Positions 24,799 to 34,268 of a stretch of DNA of 64,000 nucleotides are shown here, piece after piece. The translations under genes were made by a program, and so were the position numbers. The notes below the pieces were generated by a model. It had not been told where the DNA came from and searched no databases. It worked only from the letters and a program-made list of their open reading frames with translations. Numbering within the stretch: the first letter of the stretch is position 1; each line of letters opens with the position of its first letter. Origin of the DNA: Nitrospira sp. LK70 (GTDB lineage: Bacteria > Nitrospirota > Nitrospiria > Nitrospirales > Nitrospiraceae); contig PHGD01000004.1 in NCBI GenBank assembly GCA_011090425.1, forward strand, positions 34,185-98,184. Reading direction: 5' to 3'.

Positions 24799-25661
24799 AT
24801 TTGGGCTGTGGAGGCCGGTACCGTGCTGACTGGGTAAACGTCAACTTTCCTTCCACGGGGCCGGGAGTCATCGCGGCTAATTTGATAGAGGGGATCCCCT
24901 TTCCTGATGCGTCATTTGACGTGGTTTACCATTCGCATCTTCTGGAGCACATCCCAAAGCCTCTCGCTTGGGGATTTCTTAAGGAATGCCACCGGGTGTT
25001 GAAACCAGGCGGGATTATCCGGGTAGTCGTGCCAGACCTGGAAGCAATGACCCGGAGTTACCTGGAGGCACTGGAAAAGGCCAGAGCTGGTAAGAAAGGG
25101 TGGGACTATAACTACGACTGGATGATGCTGGAAATGTATGATCAGGTTGTTCGCGATCAGTCAGGTGGGGAAATGGCGCGGTATCTTTTAGGTGCATCCA
25201 TTCCGAATGAAGAGTATGTGATTGGCCGTTGCGGAACGGAAGTCAGAAACATGATTGTGGCAGGAAGGAGGAGCAGGTCCGGCGCTCCCGTTGCAACACA
25301 GTCGACAGTGTCTGGGGTAAGGAAGTTGTTTGATGTAATACCGGTGCATTCTTTTATAAAGCAGATTTACGGCATGTTTCGAAAATCAGGAGGCTGGAAA
25401 GAGAAGTTAGTGCAGCAGTTGCTGGGGAGCGAATATGAGGTCCTGCAGGCGGGCCGCTTCCGCCGGGGCGGTGAGATCCACAAGTGGATGTATGACAGCT
25501 ATTCGTTGGGCAGATTATTGCTTACATGTGGGTTCAAGTCGGTAGCAGTTCGCAGTGCGACGGAAAGCTGCATCTCGCACTGGTCCAGTCAAAATCTCGA
25601 TACCGAACCGGATGGTTCGGTATATAAACCCGATTCCCTGTTCATGGAAGCGCTTGCGTAA
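24771..25661 (+). CDS. SAM-dependent methyltransferase
   Basis: 296 aa. N-terminal MLNLGCGGRYRADWVNVNF gives the SAM-binding glycine turn, followed by PFPDASFDVVYHSHLLEHI and VLKPGGIIRVVVPDLEAM. The C-terminal half (CGTEVRN to KPDSLFMEALA) is an extension of unknown role. Overlaps the previous gene by 28 bases if GTG 24771 is used; ATG 24792 is an alternative. Surface-glycan methylation is inferred from context. Confidence 0.85.
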   Translation: MEKTVSSMLNLGCGGRYRADWVNVNFPSTGPGVIAANLIEGIPFPDASFDVVYHSHLLEHIPKPLAWGFLKECHRVLKPGGIIRVVVPDLEAMTRSYLEALEKARAGKKGWDYNYDWMMLEMYDQVVRDQSGGEMARYLLGASIPNEEYVIGRCGTEVRNMIVAGRRSRSGAPVATQSTVSGVRKLFDVIPVHSFIKQIYGMFRKSGGWKEKLVQQLLGSEYEVLQAGRFRRGGEIHKWMYDSYSLGRLLLTCGFKSVAVRSATESCISHWSSQNLDTEPDGSVYKPDSLFMEALA

Positions 25662-25790
25662 ATGAAAGTTACGATTGTGAGCACTTGTGCTAATGGAGGC
25701 GGTGCGGCGAAGGCGGCTTACTGTCTCCATAGCAGGCTTACGTATATCAGGCATGAGTCCGTGATGTATATGATGTACATAGAGCGATGA
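25662..25790 (+). pseudogene. GT4 glycosyltransferase 5' stub (42 aa)
   Basis: ATG 25662 follows the previous stop TAA directly. The product starts MKVTIVSTCANGGGAAKAAY and is cut by TGA at 25788. This resembles the N-terminus of GT4 enzymes, including the intact one at 26920 (FVNTYEKSGGAARAAYRIF). The rest of the gene is absent. 25791-25829 contains nothing further. Confidence 0.75.
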
Positions 25791-25829
25791 GCGGGTGATA
25801 GCATCATAGGCTTGAGTTCATGTAAAGCC

Positions 25830-26672
25830 ATGAATGTTGCGTCCCCTTCGATTTCTGTCATCGTAGCTGTCTTCAACGGAAAAGCCACGCTGCAGGGTTG
25901 TATTGACAGTGTTGCACGGCAAACCTACCTCAATAAAGAACTAATCATCATAGATGGCGGGTCGAAAGATGGAACGGTTGAGTTATTGAAGGCGAATAAT
26001 AAACATATTACCTATTGGGTTTCTGAGCCTGATAGTGGCATCTATAACGCGTGGAATAAAGGATTAGCGCAAGCTCGAGGTGAGTGGATTTGCTTTCTGG
26101 GTGCTGATGACTACTTTTGGGATGTCACAGTGTTGGAACAAATGATGGTTCATCTGAAAATGCTCCCGGCAAGTATTCGTGTGGCTTATGGAAAAGTACT
26201 TCGAATCAATGATGATGGTCAGCTTCACCCAATAGGGGAATCTTGGGAGCAGGTGAAGGTGTTTTTCCAGCAGTACATGTGTATCCCTCATGTCGGCACC
26301 ATGCACCGGCGAACCTTGTTCGAGCAGCATGGAACATTCGATGAATCATTTCGTATCGCGGGCGATTATGAATTGTTATTACGCGAGCTCAAAACGGGCG
26401 ATGCGGCATTCATCTCAAATATTATTACTACGGCACAGCGTCTGGGCGGTATGAGCACCGACTTAGGCAACAAATTTAGAATATACCGCGAAGTTATGTA
26501 TGCGCTGAGGATGCATGGACGACGTTTCCCGAGTAAGCGTTTGTTGAAGATGATGGTGAAGGACTGTTTGCAACTGCTGCTTTGGGAAGCGATTGGAGAC
26601 CGAATGGCGAGAAAGCTGCTCGACTTGCGCAGGCGGTTCAAAGGGTTGCCGCCATATTGGAAAAAATCCTAG
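25830..26672 (+). CDS. GT2 glycosyltransferase
   Basis: 280 aa GT-A fold: ISVIVAVFNGKATLQGCID at the N-terminus, LIIIDGGSKDGTVELL, then DxD-like FLGADDYFW and later RIAGDYELLLRELKTGD. It is a close paralogue of the gene at 28311 (same GADDxFW and FRIAGDYExLLREL blocks in the same order). No membrane span. ATG 25830 is used; TTG 25812 would add six residues. Acceptor and donor are not evident. Confidence 0.9.
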   Translation: MNVASPSISVIVAVFNGKATLQGCIDSVARQTYLNKELIIIDGGSKDGTVELLKANNKHITYWVSEPDSGIYNAWNKGLAQARGEWICFLGADDYFWDVTVLEQMMVHLKMLPASIRVAYGKVLRINDDGQLHPIGESWEQVKVFFQQYMCIPHVGTMHRRTLFEQHGTFDESFRIAGDYELLLRELKTGDAAFISNIITTAQRLGGMSTDLGNKFRIYREVMYALRMHGRRFPSKRLLKMMVKDCLQLLLWEAIGDRMARKLLDLRRRFKGLPPYWKKS

Positions 26673-26919
26673 GCATTACCACGGCACTACCGTTGGCGGA
26701 TTATTGAAACGTTTTTAGTATGGCTGGCTGGACGCCTTCCACGTGAAGTGGCTGAAGGAGTTGGAGAACAGCTGTTCATGAACACTCATGAACAGGTCAG
26801 CCTGCACGTCGACTCGTGAAACCGATGCGGGAAGCGGTGTGTGGCTCTTGAGGGTAGCAACGCGACCCTTCTGGGGTGCCATAGCTTCAGTATCAGACGT
26901 CAATGTCTAACTTGAAGCG
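26673..26919. other. 247-bp gap with palindrome
   Basis: No gene is recognised. A 24-bp palindromic element, CTGTTCATGA-4-TCATGAACAG, lies at 26772-26795. It is not followed by a T-run, so not a terminator; it may be a binding site or a mobile-element relic. Local base composition changes around it. Confidence 0.5.
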
Positions 26920-28308
26920 ATGTCCATGCACAATATTACCCCGTTTGGAGTAGGTCTACGCTTTGAGATGAAGAAGGAGAATAGCCTGATCCTACGTGAC
27001 GGGGAGATCGATGTGCTGTTTGTCAATACCTATGAAAAAAGTGGAGGAGCTGCCCGTGCTGCTTATCGGATCTTTTCTGAAATCCGAAATCGTTCTGTAG
27101 ACGCGCATTACCTCGCGTTGATTAAAGACGATCCTAACCCCGATAACAGCGGACGTTTGCACAGCCCGTTTGGACATTTACACAGCTCTTTTGTCGGTGT
27201 GCTGGGGCGAGCGCTCGTGCGAGCCTTGACTCGCCTGGATAGGATTCCCCTCTATTTTTATCCTCAAAGGCAACGGGTCCCCTTTTCGCCGGACTTTTGG
27301 TCCAATCCATTGCGGATTCGTCTCGAACGCTTCAAGTCAAAACTGGTCCATTTGCATTGGGTGGGCTCCGGGGTGCTGGGCGTTGAGGAACTGGCCCGAT
27401 TGACTTGCCCTATCGTATGGACCCTTCATGATGCGTGGGCATTTACTGGAGGATGTCATTACACGAGGGACTGCGTTGGCTTTAAGCAGCTGTGTGGTCA
27501 TTGTCCGCAACTTGGAAGTCAGTCTGAACACGATTATTCGCAGCGCTTGATGCGTAGGAAGGTCGGTGTTTTTAAAAAACTCGATATCACCGTTGTCACG
27601 CCGAGCCACTGGCTGGCGGAGATGGCCAGGCAAAGCAGTTTACTTGCAGGCAGACGTATCGAAGTTATTCCAAACGGGCTCGATACGGATGTGTTTAAGC
27701 CTGTGCGCCGTCCGGCTGCACGTGAACGTCTTGGCATATCGTTAGACAAGCCTGTGATTCTTTTTGGAGCTCAGTCGGTAGCGGATCCAAGGAAGGGGTG
27801 GGACCTACTGTGTGATGCACTGCGCCGGATTGAGCGATCGTGCACGTTACTGGTTTTTGGAAAGGGTGAGGTCTTCATCGAACATGCACCCCACATCACG
27901 GTGCGCCGATTAGGCAACCTCACTCATGAGGCAAGCTTGGCGTTAGTTTATTCTGCGGCTGATGTCTTTGTGTGTCCTTCCCGTGAAGACAATTTGCCCA
28001 ACACCGTTGCTGAAGCGTTTGCCTGTGGGACACCGTGTGCCGCCTTCGCCATCAACGGGCTGCCTGACATGATCGAGCACCAGAGAAATGGGTGGTTAAC
28101 TCAACCGTTCGATTGCGCCGGTTTGGCCGAAGGAATCAGTTGGCTAATTCGACACCCCGAACAGGAGCAACTGCGGCGAGCTGCCAGAGAGAAGGCGGTG
28201 TCCGATTACAGCACGAAGGTGATGGGCGACCGGTATATGGCATTGTATCAAAAGGTGAGGAAGGCACCGAAGCGGTACATCGTTAATGGTGCAGAAGTTT
28301 CAATGTGA
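26920..28308 (+). CDS. GT4 glycosyltransferase
   Basis: 462 aa GT-B enzyme. N-terminal domain starts DVLFVNTYEKSGGAARAAY; it has LVHLHWVGSGVLG and TLHDAWAFTGGCHYT. C-terminal domain includes PNGLDTDVFKPV, the EX7E-like FVCPSREDNLPNTVAEAFA region and FAINGLPDMI. It likely adds a hexose or related sugar in O-antigen synthesis; specificity unknown. ATG 26920 used; ATG 26968 is possible. The gene lies between two GT2 paralogues. Confidence 0.9.
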   Translation: MSMHNITPFGVGLRFEMKKENSLILRDGEIDVLFVNTYEKSGGAARAAYRIFSEIRNRSVDAHYLALIKDDPNPDNSGRLHSPFGHLHSSFVGVLGRALVRALTRLDRIPLYFYPQRQRVPFSPDFWSNPLRIRLERFKSKLVHLHWVGSGVLGVEELARLTCPIVWTLHDAWAFTGGCHYTRDCVGFKQLCGHCPQLGSQSEHDYSQRLMRRKVGVFKKLDITVVTPSHWLAEMARQSSLLAGRRIEVIPNGLDTDVFKPVRRPAARERLGISLDKPVILFGAQSVADPRKGWDLLCDALRRIERSCTLLVFGKGEVFIEHAPHITVRRLGNLTHEASLALVYSAADVFVCPSREDNLPNTVAEAFACGTPCAAFAINGLPDMIEHQRNGWLTQPFDCAGLAEGISWLIRHPEQEQLRRAAREKAVSDYSTKVMGDRYMALYQKVRKAPKRYIVNGAEVSM

Positions 28309-28310
28309 AC

Positions 28311-29222
28311 ATGTCGCCGATCGAGATAGAAAGCCGGGGGGTGATGGCTTCAGCGGCTGACACGATGCGGACCGATCGCGTCGATGCAGAGCCCGTCATT
28401 TCCGTGGTTGTCGCGACTTTTAACGCCGTGGCGTCTTTGGATCGTTGCATCGAGAGCGTTGTCGGGCAAACCTATCCCCAAAAAGAACTGATCATCATTG
28501 ATGGAGGCTCGAACGATGGAACGGTCGAGATCCTAAAGGCAAATAACGAGAAGATTTCATGTTGGGTTTCGGAGCCTGACCGGGGAATCTACCACGCATG
28601 GAACAAGGCGCTGCTGAAGGCGACCGGTGATTGGATGTGCTTCCTTGGGGCTGATGATTTTTTTTGGGAAACAACAGTTCTGGCTCGAATCAGCGAACAA
28701 CTGAGACTCCTGTCGCCCAGTATTCAGATCGTATACGGGCAGAACATGTTGGTGAACGATAGAGGCGAACATCTCTATCCGATGGGCGCATCATGGAAAA
28801 AACTGAAGCAGAAATTCCTGACAAGTATGTGCCTTCCTCACCCCGGCATGATGCATCATCGCAGTTTGTTTGAGGAGCACGGTCCGTTCGATGAATCGTT
28901 CCGCATAGCAGGAGATTATGAAATGCTGCTGCGCGAACTGAAGCACGCAGATGCACTATTCATTCCGAATCTTGTTGTTGCTGGTGTCCGGCAAGGAGGG
29001 ATTAGCAGCAATCCAAGCTCGGCCCTGCTTGTTTTATCTGAGGCCAGACGAGCCCAGCGAATGCATGGGCAGAGATTTCCGCCTCTCCCTTGGATGTGGT
29101 CGATGATCAAGGTGTATCTGCGGTTTCTATTGTGGAATATATTTGGCGAACGGGTTGCGCGGAGCGCACTTGATCTAGGCCGGCAGATGCTCAATCAGCC
29201 AAGGCACTGGACCAAGACATAA
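28311..29222 (+). CDS. GT2 glycosyltransferase (paralogue of 25830)
   Basis: 303 aa GT2. Blocks VVVATFNAVASLDRC, LIIIDGGSNDGTVEILKANN, FLGADDFFWETTVL and ESFRIAGDYEMLLREL match the gene at 25830 nearly block for block, while the N- and C-termini differ. This suggests a duplication separated by the GT4 gene. ATG 28311 used; GTG 28305 overlaps the previous stop. Confidence 0.9.
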   Translation: MSPIEIESRGVMASAADTMRTDRVDAEPVISVVVATFNAVASLDRCIESVVGQTYPQKELIIIDGGSNDGTVEILKANNEKISCWVSEPDRGIYHAWNKALLKATGDWMCFLGADDFFWETTVLARISEQLRLLSPSIQIVYGQNMLVNDRGEHLYPMGASWKKLKQKFLTSMCLPHPGMMHHRSLFEEHGPFDESFRIAGDYEMLLRELKHADALFIPNLVVAGVRQGGISSNPSSALLVLSEARRAQRMHGQRFPPLPWMWSMIKVYLRFLLWNIFGERVARSALDLGRQMLNQPRHWTKT

Positions 29223-30029
29223 ATGGACGGCAATTCGATCGCACCGGTGAGCGTGGTGATTCCTTGTTTTCGCTGCGCGACATCAGTTGAACGTGCGGTT
29301 TTCTCGATCATGCAGCAGACGATGCTTCCGGAGGAGGTGCTCCTCATCGAGGACTGCAGCAATGATGGAGGAGAGACGTTAGATTGTCTTTATCGAGTGC
29401 AGGCGCTGTACCATAGTCGACTTAATATGCGGATTTATAGTCTCGATCAGAATGGTGGGCCAGGCGTGGCTCGGAATGTGGGGTGGGAAGCCGCTAAATC
29501 TCGCTATGTTGCGTTCCTAGACGCCGATGATGCCTGGCATCCCAGAAAGCTTGAGATTCAAGTGCCATGGATGGAATCTCACCCCGAAGCCACTATAACC
29601 GGCACGTATACTCAGGTCGTTTCGTCGCTAGACGATCCGCCTACGTTGTCAGCTTCATATCATTTCAAAGAAGTTTCGTTCAAACACATGCTCTTTGCGA
29701 ATGTCTTGCCCACGCGTTCCGTCGTTATTCGATCCACCATCCCACATCGGTTTTTGCCTGGGAAGCGGTACAGCGAAGATTGTCTTTTGTGGCTTTCTGC
29801 AATGGCCGACGGCCACCGGGCATTTCTTTTGAAAGTGCCGCTCGCCTACTCTTTTAAGCCTGATTTTGGAGCGGGCGGGCTGAGCGCCCAGCTATGGACG
29901 TTCCACTGCGAGGTTCTGGATACGTATCGGCGGTTATATCAGGCCGGTCATATTACCGGCCTCATGCGGGCGATTCTCAGTTTTTATGAGCTTCTGAAGT
30001 TTCTTCGACGCGCTGTTCTCAGTCCATAA
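29223..30029 (+). CDS. GT2 glycosyltransferase
   Basis: 268 aa. VSVVIPCFRCATSVERAV starts the GT-A fold; VARNVGWEAAKSRYVAFLDADDAWH holds the DxD region (the DADD motif), and RYSEDCLLWLSAMADGH is the usual acceptor-side motif (ED). Starts at the base after the previous stop, so tightly coupled. Donor not identifiable. Confidence 0.9.
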   Translation: MDGNSIAPVSVVIPCFRCATSVERAVFSIMQQTMLPEEVLLIEDCSNDGGETLDCLYRVQALYHSRLNMRIYSLDQNGGPGVARNVGWEAAKSRYVAFLDADDAWHPRKLEIQVPWMESHPEATITGTYTQVVSSLDDPPTLSASYHFKEVSFKHMLFANVLPTRSVVIRSTIPHRFLPGKRYSEDCLLWLSAMADGHRAFLLKVPLAYSFKPDFGAGGLSAQLWTFHCEVLDTYRRLYQAGHITGLMRAILSFYELLKFLRRAVLSP

Positions 30030-30042
30030 TCCATTTATCAGC

Positions 30043-30276
30043 ATGTGCGGCATTGCCGATGCTCTCCAGCACACGGAGCCTGATCTCTATCGGGTCGTCT
30101 CCGAGATGATCGACGCGATTCACCACCGTGGACCGGCTGACTGGGGCGTGTGGTGCTGTCTGTCCATCGGGCGTGGCGTGCCATGGCCACCTTTCAGGCT
30201 TGGTGGACTCAGGTGTCATCAGCGCCTGCTGTCGATACCCACGCATGAACAGGCGATCTCGAAGGAGAACGGTTGA
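30043..30276 (+). pseudogene. asparagine synthetase (asnB) stub with internal deletion
   Basis: Starts MCGIADALQHTEPDLYRVV and contains AIHHRGPADWGVW, which are the glutaminase-domain opening (Cys2 nucleophile) and RGPxD motif of AsnB. Downstream, in another frame, HLSGLVDSGVISA resembles the synthetase PP-loop (LSGGVDSGVISA), so a large internal deletion seems to join the two domains out of frame. TGA at 30274. The complete asnB lies at 31181. The next gene starts at TTG 30273 inside the stub end. Confidence 0.82.
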
Positions 30277-31175
30277 GTTTATCTGACGTCATGAACCGTC
30301 CATACGTTCAGTTTCCTCATGAGATCGAGAAGAGCGCGGTGTCGGCGGGGCGTAATATCGATCATGAAACAGTACAAGGCTTTGGGGATGAGTGGACGCG
30401 ATTTGATCAGCGTCGGCTTGGCGAGACCGAGCTGGCGCAGTTGTTTGATCGATATTTCCGCATTTTCCCCTGGCATCTCTTGCCCAACGATGCGTACGGC
30501 TTCGACCTCGGCTGTGGGAGCGGCCGCTGGGCGAAACTGGTCGCACCGAAAGTGGGTCGGCTTCACTGCATTGATGCCAGCGAGGCTGCCGTTGCGGTTG
30601 CGAGGGTGAACCTACGCGAGGCGACAAATTGTGAGTTTCACGTGACCTCGGTGGACCGAATACCGCCGACCGTGAGCGGGATGGATTTCGGTTACTCGCT
30701 GGGAGTTTTGCACCATATTCCTGATACCGAAGCGGCGTTGCAGGCTTGTGTAGAACGACTCAAACATGGGGCTCCGTTTCTCCTCTATCTCTATTATGCC
30801 TTCGATAATCGGCCCTGGTGGTTTCGTCTCCTGTGGCGGGTCAGTGAAGTGGCTCGGCGGAACGTTTCCCGGATGCCGATGAAATTGCGATATGTGGCGA
30901 GCCAGGTGATGGCCGCGACGATCTACTATCCCTTGGCTCGACTCTGTTGGTTCCTGGAACGAATAGGGTTGAAGGTCGAGGGCTTTCCTTTATCGGCTTA
31001 TCGTGTGCAATCATTCTATGTCATGCGTACGGATGCGCTTGACCGGTTTGGGACCAGACTTGAACAGCGGTTTACGGCAATTCAGATTCGTCGGATGATG
31101 GAACGAGCCGGTCTTGATCGGATTACGTTCAGCGATTCCATTCCGTACTGGTGTGCGGTGGGCTTTAAGAAGTAG
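30273..31175 (+). CDS. class I SAM methyltransferase
   Basis: 300 aa. SAM motif YGFDLGCGSGRWAKLVA, then IDASEAAVAVAR and YSLGVLHHIPDTEAAL. The C-terminal part has a membrane-leaning aromatic segment (WWFRLLWRVSEV). Often such methyltransferases cluster with asnB and O-antigen genes. TTG 30273 is preferred because AAGGAG lies upstream at a good distance; ATG 30291 is the alternative. Confidence 0.87.
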   Translation: MSLSDVMNRPYVQFPHEIEKSAVSAGRNIDHETVQGFGDEWTRFDQRRLGETELAQLFDRYFRIFPWHLLPNDAYGFDLGCGSGRWAKLVAPKVGRLHCIDASEAAVAVARVNLREATNCEFHVTSVDRIPPTVSGMDFGYSLGVLHHIPDTEAALQACVERLKHGAPFLLYLYYAFDNRPWWFRLLWRVSEVARRNVSRMPMKLRYVASQVMAATIYYPLARLCWFLERIGLKVEGFPLSAYRVQSFYVMRTDALDRFGTRLEQRFTAIQIRRMMERAGLDRITFSDSIPYWCAVGFKK

Positions 31176-31180
31176 CCAAG

Positions 31181-33148
31181 ATGTGTGGTATTGTCGGAAT
31201 GATGTTCCATCGCGGCTCTGAGCTGGGCCGTACTGTTTCAGGAATGACCGAGATGATCCGCTATCGTGGGCCGGACGATTCGGACGTGTGGTGCGATGCC
31301 GACAGCGGCCTTGCTCTTGGCCATGTCCGGCTGTCGATCCTGGACCTGTCTTCCGCCGGCCATCAACCCATGGAATCGGCTTCCGGTCGCTATGTCATCG
31401 TATTCAACGGTGAAATCTACAATCATCTGGAGCTTCGAGGGCAGCTCACGGATCTACCGTGGCGTGGGCATTCAGACACAGAGACGCTCCTGGCGGCTTT
31501 TGAGACCTGGGGTGTTGAAAAAACGCTTCAGGCCACTGTGGGGATGTTTGCTTTTGCTCTATGGGATCGTGTCGAGCGGCGCCTCGTTTTGGCTCGTGAC
31601 CGGATCGGAGAGAAGCCGCTCTACTATGGATGGTCCAACGGGACGTTCCTCTTTGCCTCGGAGCTGAAGGCGTTGGAAGCCTACCCAGGCTGGCGCGGTG
31701 AAATCGATCGGGATGCCCTGGGCTTGTTCATGCGCTATGCCTATGTGCCGTTACCGTACTCGATCTACAGGGGGATTCGAAAGCTCTTACCTGGAACGTA
31801 TGTGACGATTGCTTCCACTTGCGCAGCCGGCTACTGGCCGGAACCCATACCCTATTGGTCCGCGGCAGCGACTGCAAGACAGCCCCGTCGATCCGATTGG
31901 ACCGACAGCATGGCTGCGGATGAGCTGAACCGGCTATTGACCGTCGCCGTCAGGGGACAAATGGTTGCCGATGTGTCGCTCGGCGCCCTTCTATCTGGCG
32001 GGATCGATTCCTCAACCGTGGTGGCCATCATGCAGGCCCAGTCCTCTCGGCCGGTCAAGACCTTTTCGATCGGGTTTCATGATGATGAATATAACGAAGC
32101 TCACCAGGCGAAAGCGGTGGCTGCGCATCTCGGAACCGAGCATATAGAGCTCTATGTGAGTCCAGCCGACGCCTTGGCGGTGATTCCGCTCCTGTCGTCG
32201 ATGTATGACGAACCATTCGGCGATTCGTCCGCCATTCCAACCCATCTTGTCACCAGCTTGGCCAGGCAACAGGTCACGGTCGCGCTATCCGGCGATGGAG
32301 GCGATGAGTTATTTGGAGGCTACAATCGGTATTCTTGGGGAAGCTTGATCTGGCGTCGAATCGGACGAGTGCCGGCTCCCATGAGGGCGATGGCCGCATC
32401 TGCCCTGTCCCTATTGTCGCCCGAACAGTGGGATAGGATCGGCGGGATACTGAGCCCTGGGCTGCCGGCTTCTCTCCATCTGTCGACTCTTGGGGAGAAG
32501 GTTCATAAACTTGCCGCAGTTCTGGATTCGGACAGTCAGACCGAATTGTATCGGCGTCTGGTGTCGATCCAACGAGAGACTGCTTCGTTGGTCATCGGCG
32601 CCCAGGACAAGCCGATCTGGTCCGATGCTCAAGCGCAACAACTGGGGGACCGGGATTTCAGCGAAGAGATGATGCTCCACGATTTGGTCGGGTACTTGAC
32701 CGACGATATCCTACCCAAAGTCGATCGGGCCGCGATGGCGGTCAGCCTGGAAACCAGGATGCCGCTGCTGGACCATCGCGTCGTGGAGTTTTCCTGGAGT
32801 CTGCCGCTTTTGATGAAGATCAGGTCGGAAGGCCAAGGGAAATGGCTGCTCCGACAGGTTCTGTATCGCTATGTCCCGCAGTACCTTGTCGAACGACCAA
32901 AAATGGGTTTTGGAATTCCGTTGGATTCTTGGCTCCGAGGCAGTTTGAGGGATTGGGCTGAGGCGCTGCTGGAGGAGTCGCGGCTCAAGCGTGAAGGATA
33001 TTTCGATCCGGGTCCGATCCGAGCGAAATGGCGGGAGCATCTCTCGGGTCGGCGCAATTGGCAATATTGGATCTGGAACGTCTTGGTGTTTCAACTCTGG
33101 TTGGGTGCCCATGCGCGATCGGCCTCGCCTGCTGTATCTTATCACTGA
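31181..33148 (+). CDS. asnB: asparagine synthetase (glutamine-hydrolysing) AsnB-like
   Basis: 655 aa, typical of exopolysaccharide-associated amidotransferases (longer than E. coli AsnB). Cys2 in MCGIVGMM is the glutaminase nucleophile; RYRGPDDSDVW and VFNGEIYNHLELR follow. The synthetase domain has the PP-loop LLSGGIDSSTVVA near residue 270, with LSGDGGDELFGGYNRY. Homologues in O-antigen loci amidate sugar carboxylates. It overlaps the next gene by 38 bases. Confidence 0.94.
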   Translation: MCGIVGMMFHRGSELGRTVSGMTEMIRYRGPDDSDVWCDADSGLALGHVRLSILDLSSAGHQPMESASGRYVIVFNGEIYNHLELRGQLTDLPWRGHSDTETLLAAFETWGVEKTLQATVGMFAFALWDRVERRLVLARDRIGEKPLYYGWSNGTFLFASELKALEAYPGWRGEIDRDALGLFMRYAYVPLPYSIYRGIRKLLPGTYVTIASTCAAGYWPEPIPYWSAAATARQPRRSDWTDSMAADELNRLLTVAVRGQMVADVSLGALLSGGIDSSTVVAIMQAQSSRPVKTFSIGFHDDEYNEAHQAKAVAAHLGTEHIELYVSPADALAVIPLLSSMYDEPFGDSSAIPTHLVTSLARQQVTVALSGDGGDELFGGYNRYSWGSLIWRRIGRVPAPMRAMAASALSLLSPEQWDRIGGILSPGLPASLHLSTLGEKVHKLAAVLDSDSQTELYRRLVSIQRETASLVIGAQDKPIWSDAQAQQLGDRDFSEEMMLHDLVGYLTDDILPKVDRAAMAVSLETRMPLLDHRVVEFSWSLPLLMKIRSEGQGKWLLRQVLYRYVPQYLVERPKMGFGIPLDSWLRGSLRDWAEALLEESRLKREGYFDPGPIRAKWREHLSGRRNWQYWIWNVLVFQLWLGAHARSASPAVSYH

Positions 33149-34268
33149 AGACTGGTATTTCTGGTCCCACCGTGTCGATCTGGCACGGGCCGCAAGGGAT
33201 GCGGGCTATGCTGTTATTGTGGCGACACGTGTGACTGATCACGGAGAGCGGATCCAAAGAGAAGGATTTCAGCTTGAGCCGTTCGAGCTGGTCCGTCGGA
33301 GCCGCAATCTGCTCCGTGAGGTAATCGCTGTTGCCGAACTCGTGCGATTGTATCGGCGCGTCAGACCTGATGTCGTTCACCATGTAGCTATGAAGCCGAT
33401 TCTGTACGGATCTTTGGCCGCGTGGGTGACGCGGGTTCCTGCGATCATCAACGCATTCGCCGGTCTCGGCTATACCTTCATGGACGAGCGGAACCGGCTG
33501 TTGCGTTGGTGCGTGAAGACGGCGTTACGAAGCGTCCTCGGTTTGGGGCATTCTGTCGTGCTGGTCCAAAATTGCGATGATCAAGACCGGCTCGTCGGAG
33601 AGGGTGTGGTTTCGGCCTCTCAAACGAGGATTATTGCTGGTTCCGGCATCGATGTCGCCATGTATTCCTTACAGCCGCAGCCGTCCGGTGTTCCGATGGT
33701 TGTTCTGCCGGCGCGCATGCTCTGGGATAAGGGTGTTGGCGAATTTGTAGAGGCTGCCAGACGGTTGAAGGAGAAAGGCGTCGATGCGCGATTCATTCTC
33801 GTCGGTCGACGAGATGAGCATAACCCCGCGGCTATCCCGGACATCCGCCTGAAGGAATGGGTGAAGGAAGGGGTGGTCGAGTGGTGGGGCCATCGAGAGG
33901 ATATGCCGGCTGTCTATGCGGCGGCCATGCTCGTCGTGCTGCCATCGTATCGAGAGGGGCTTCCTAAAGTGTTGCTGGAAGCTGCAGCCTGCGGCAAGGC
34001 CATGGTGGCCACGGATGTACCTGGCTGTCGAGAGATTGTGCGTGATCGGTTTAACGGTTTGTTGGTTCCCCCTAGAGATTTCGCGGCGTTGGCGACGGCC
34101 ATTGAAGAATTGTTGATCGACCAGGAGACGCGAGAGATCATGGGACAGCGAAGCCGGACCCGTGTGATGGTGGAATGGTCCGGTCCACGAATCGCCGAAC
34201 AAGTGCTTGGCCTCTACCATGACATGGTGAAGGTCGCGGCCATCGATCGTTCCCATGGGTATGCATGA
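33111..34268 (+). CDS. GT4 glycosyltransferase
   Basis: 385 aa GT-B enzyme: RLLYLITEDWYFWSHRVDLA, then PAIINAFAGLGYTF, the linker IIAGSGIDVAMYS, and the C-terminal VLPSYREGLPKVLLEAAACG region with the EX7E motif. Such enzymes, adjacent to an epimerase and a WbpL-type transferase, typically add the next sugar to undecaprenyl-PP-sugar. ATG 33111 overlaps asnB; GTG 33105 also possible. Confidence 0.91.
   Translation: MRDRPRLLYLITEDWYFWSHRVDLARAARDAGYAVIVATRVTDHGERIQREGFQLEPFELVRRSRNLLREVIAVAELVRLYRRVRPDVVHHVAMKPILYGSLAAWVTRVPAIINAFAGLGYTFMDERNRLLRWCVKTALRSVLGLGHSVVLVQNCDDQDRLVGEGVVSASQTRIIAGSGIDVAMYSLQPQPSGVPMVVLPARMLWDKGVGEFVEAARRLKEKGVDARFILVGRRDEHNPAAIPDIRLKEWVKEGVVEWWGHREDMPAVYAAAMLVVLPSYREGLPKVLLEAAACGKAMVATDVPGCREIVRDRFNGLLVPPRDFAALATAIEELLIDQETREIMGQRSRTRVMVEWSGPRIAEQVLGLYHDMVKVAAIDRSHGYA

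Noticed and set aside
26715..26903. 62-aa minus-strand frame in the gap before the GT4 gene
   Set aside because: No start context, no recognised domain; the region looks non-coding.
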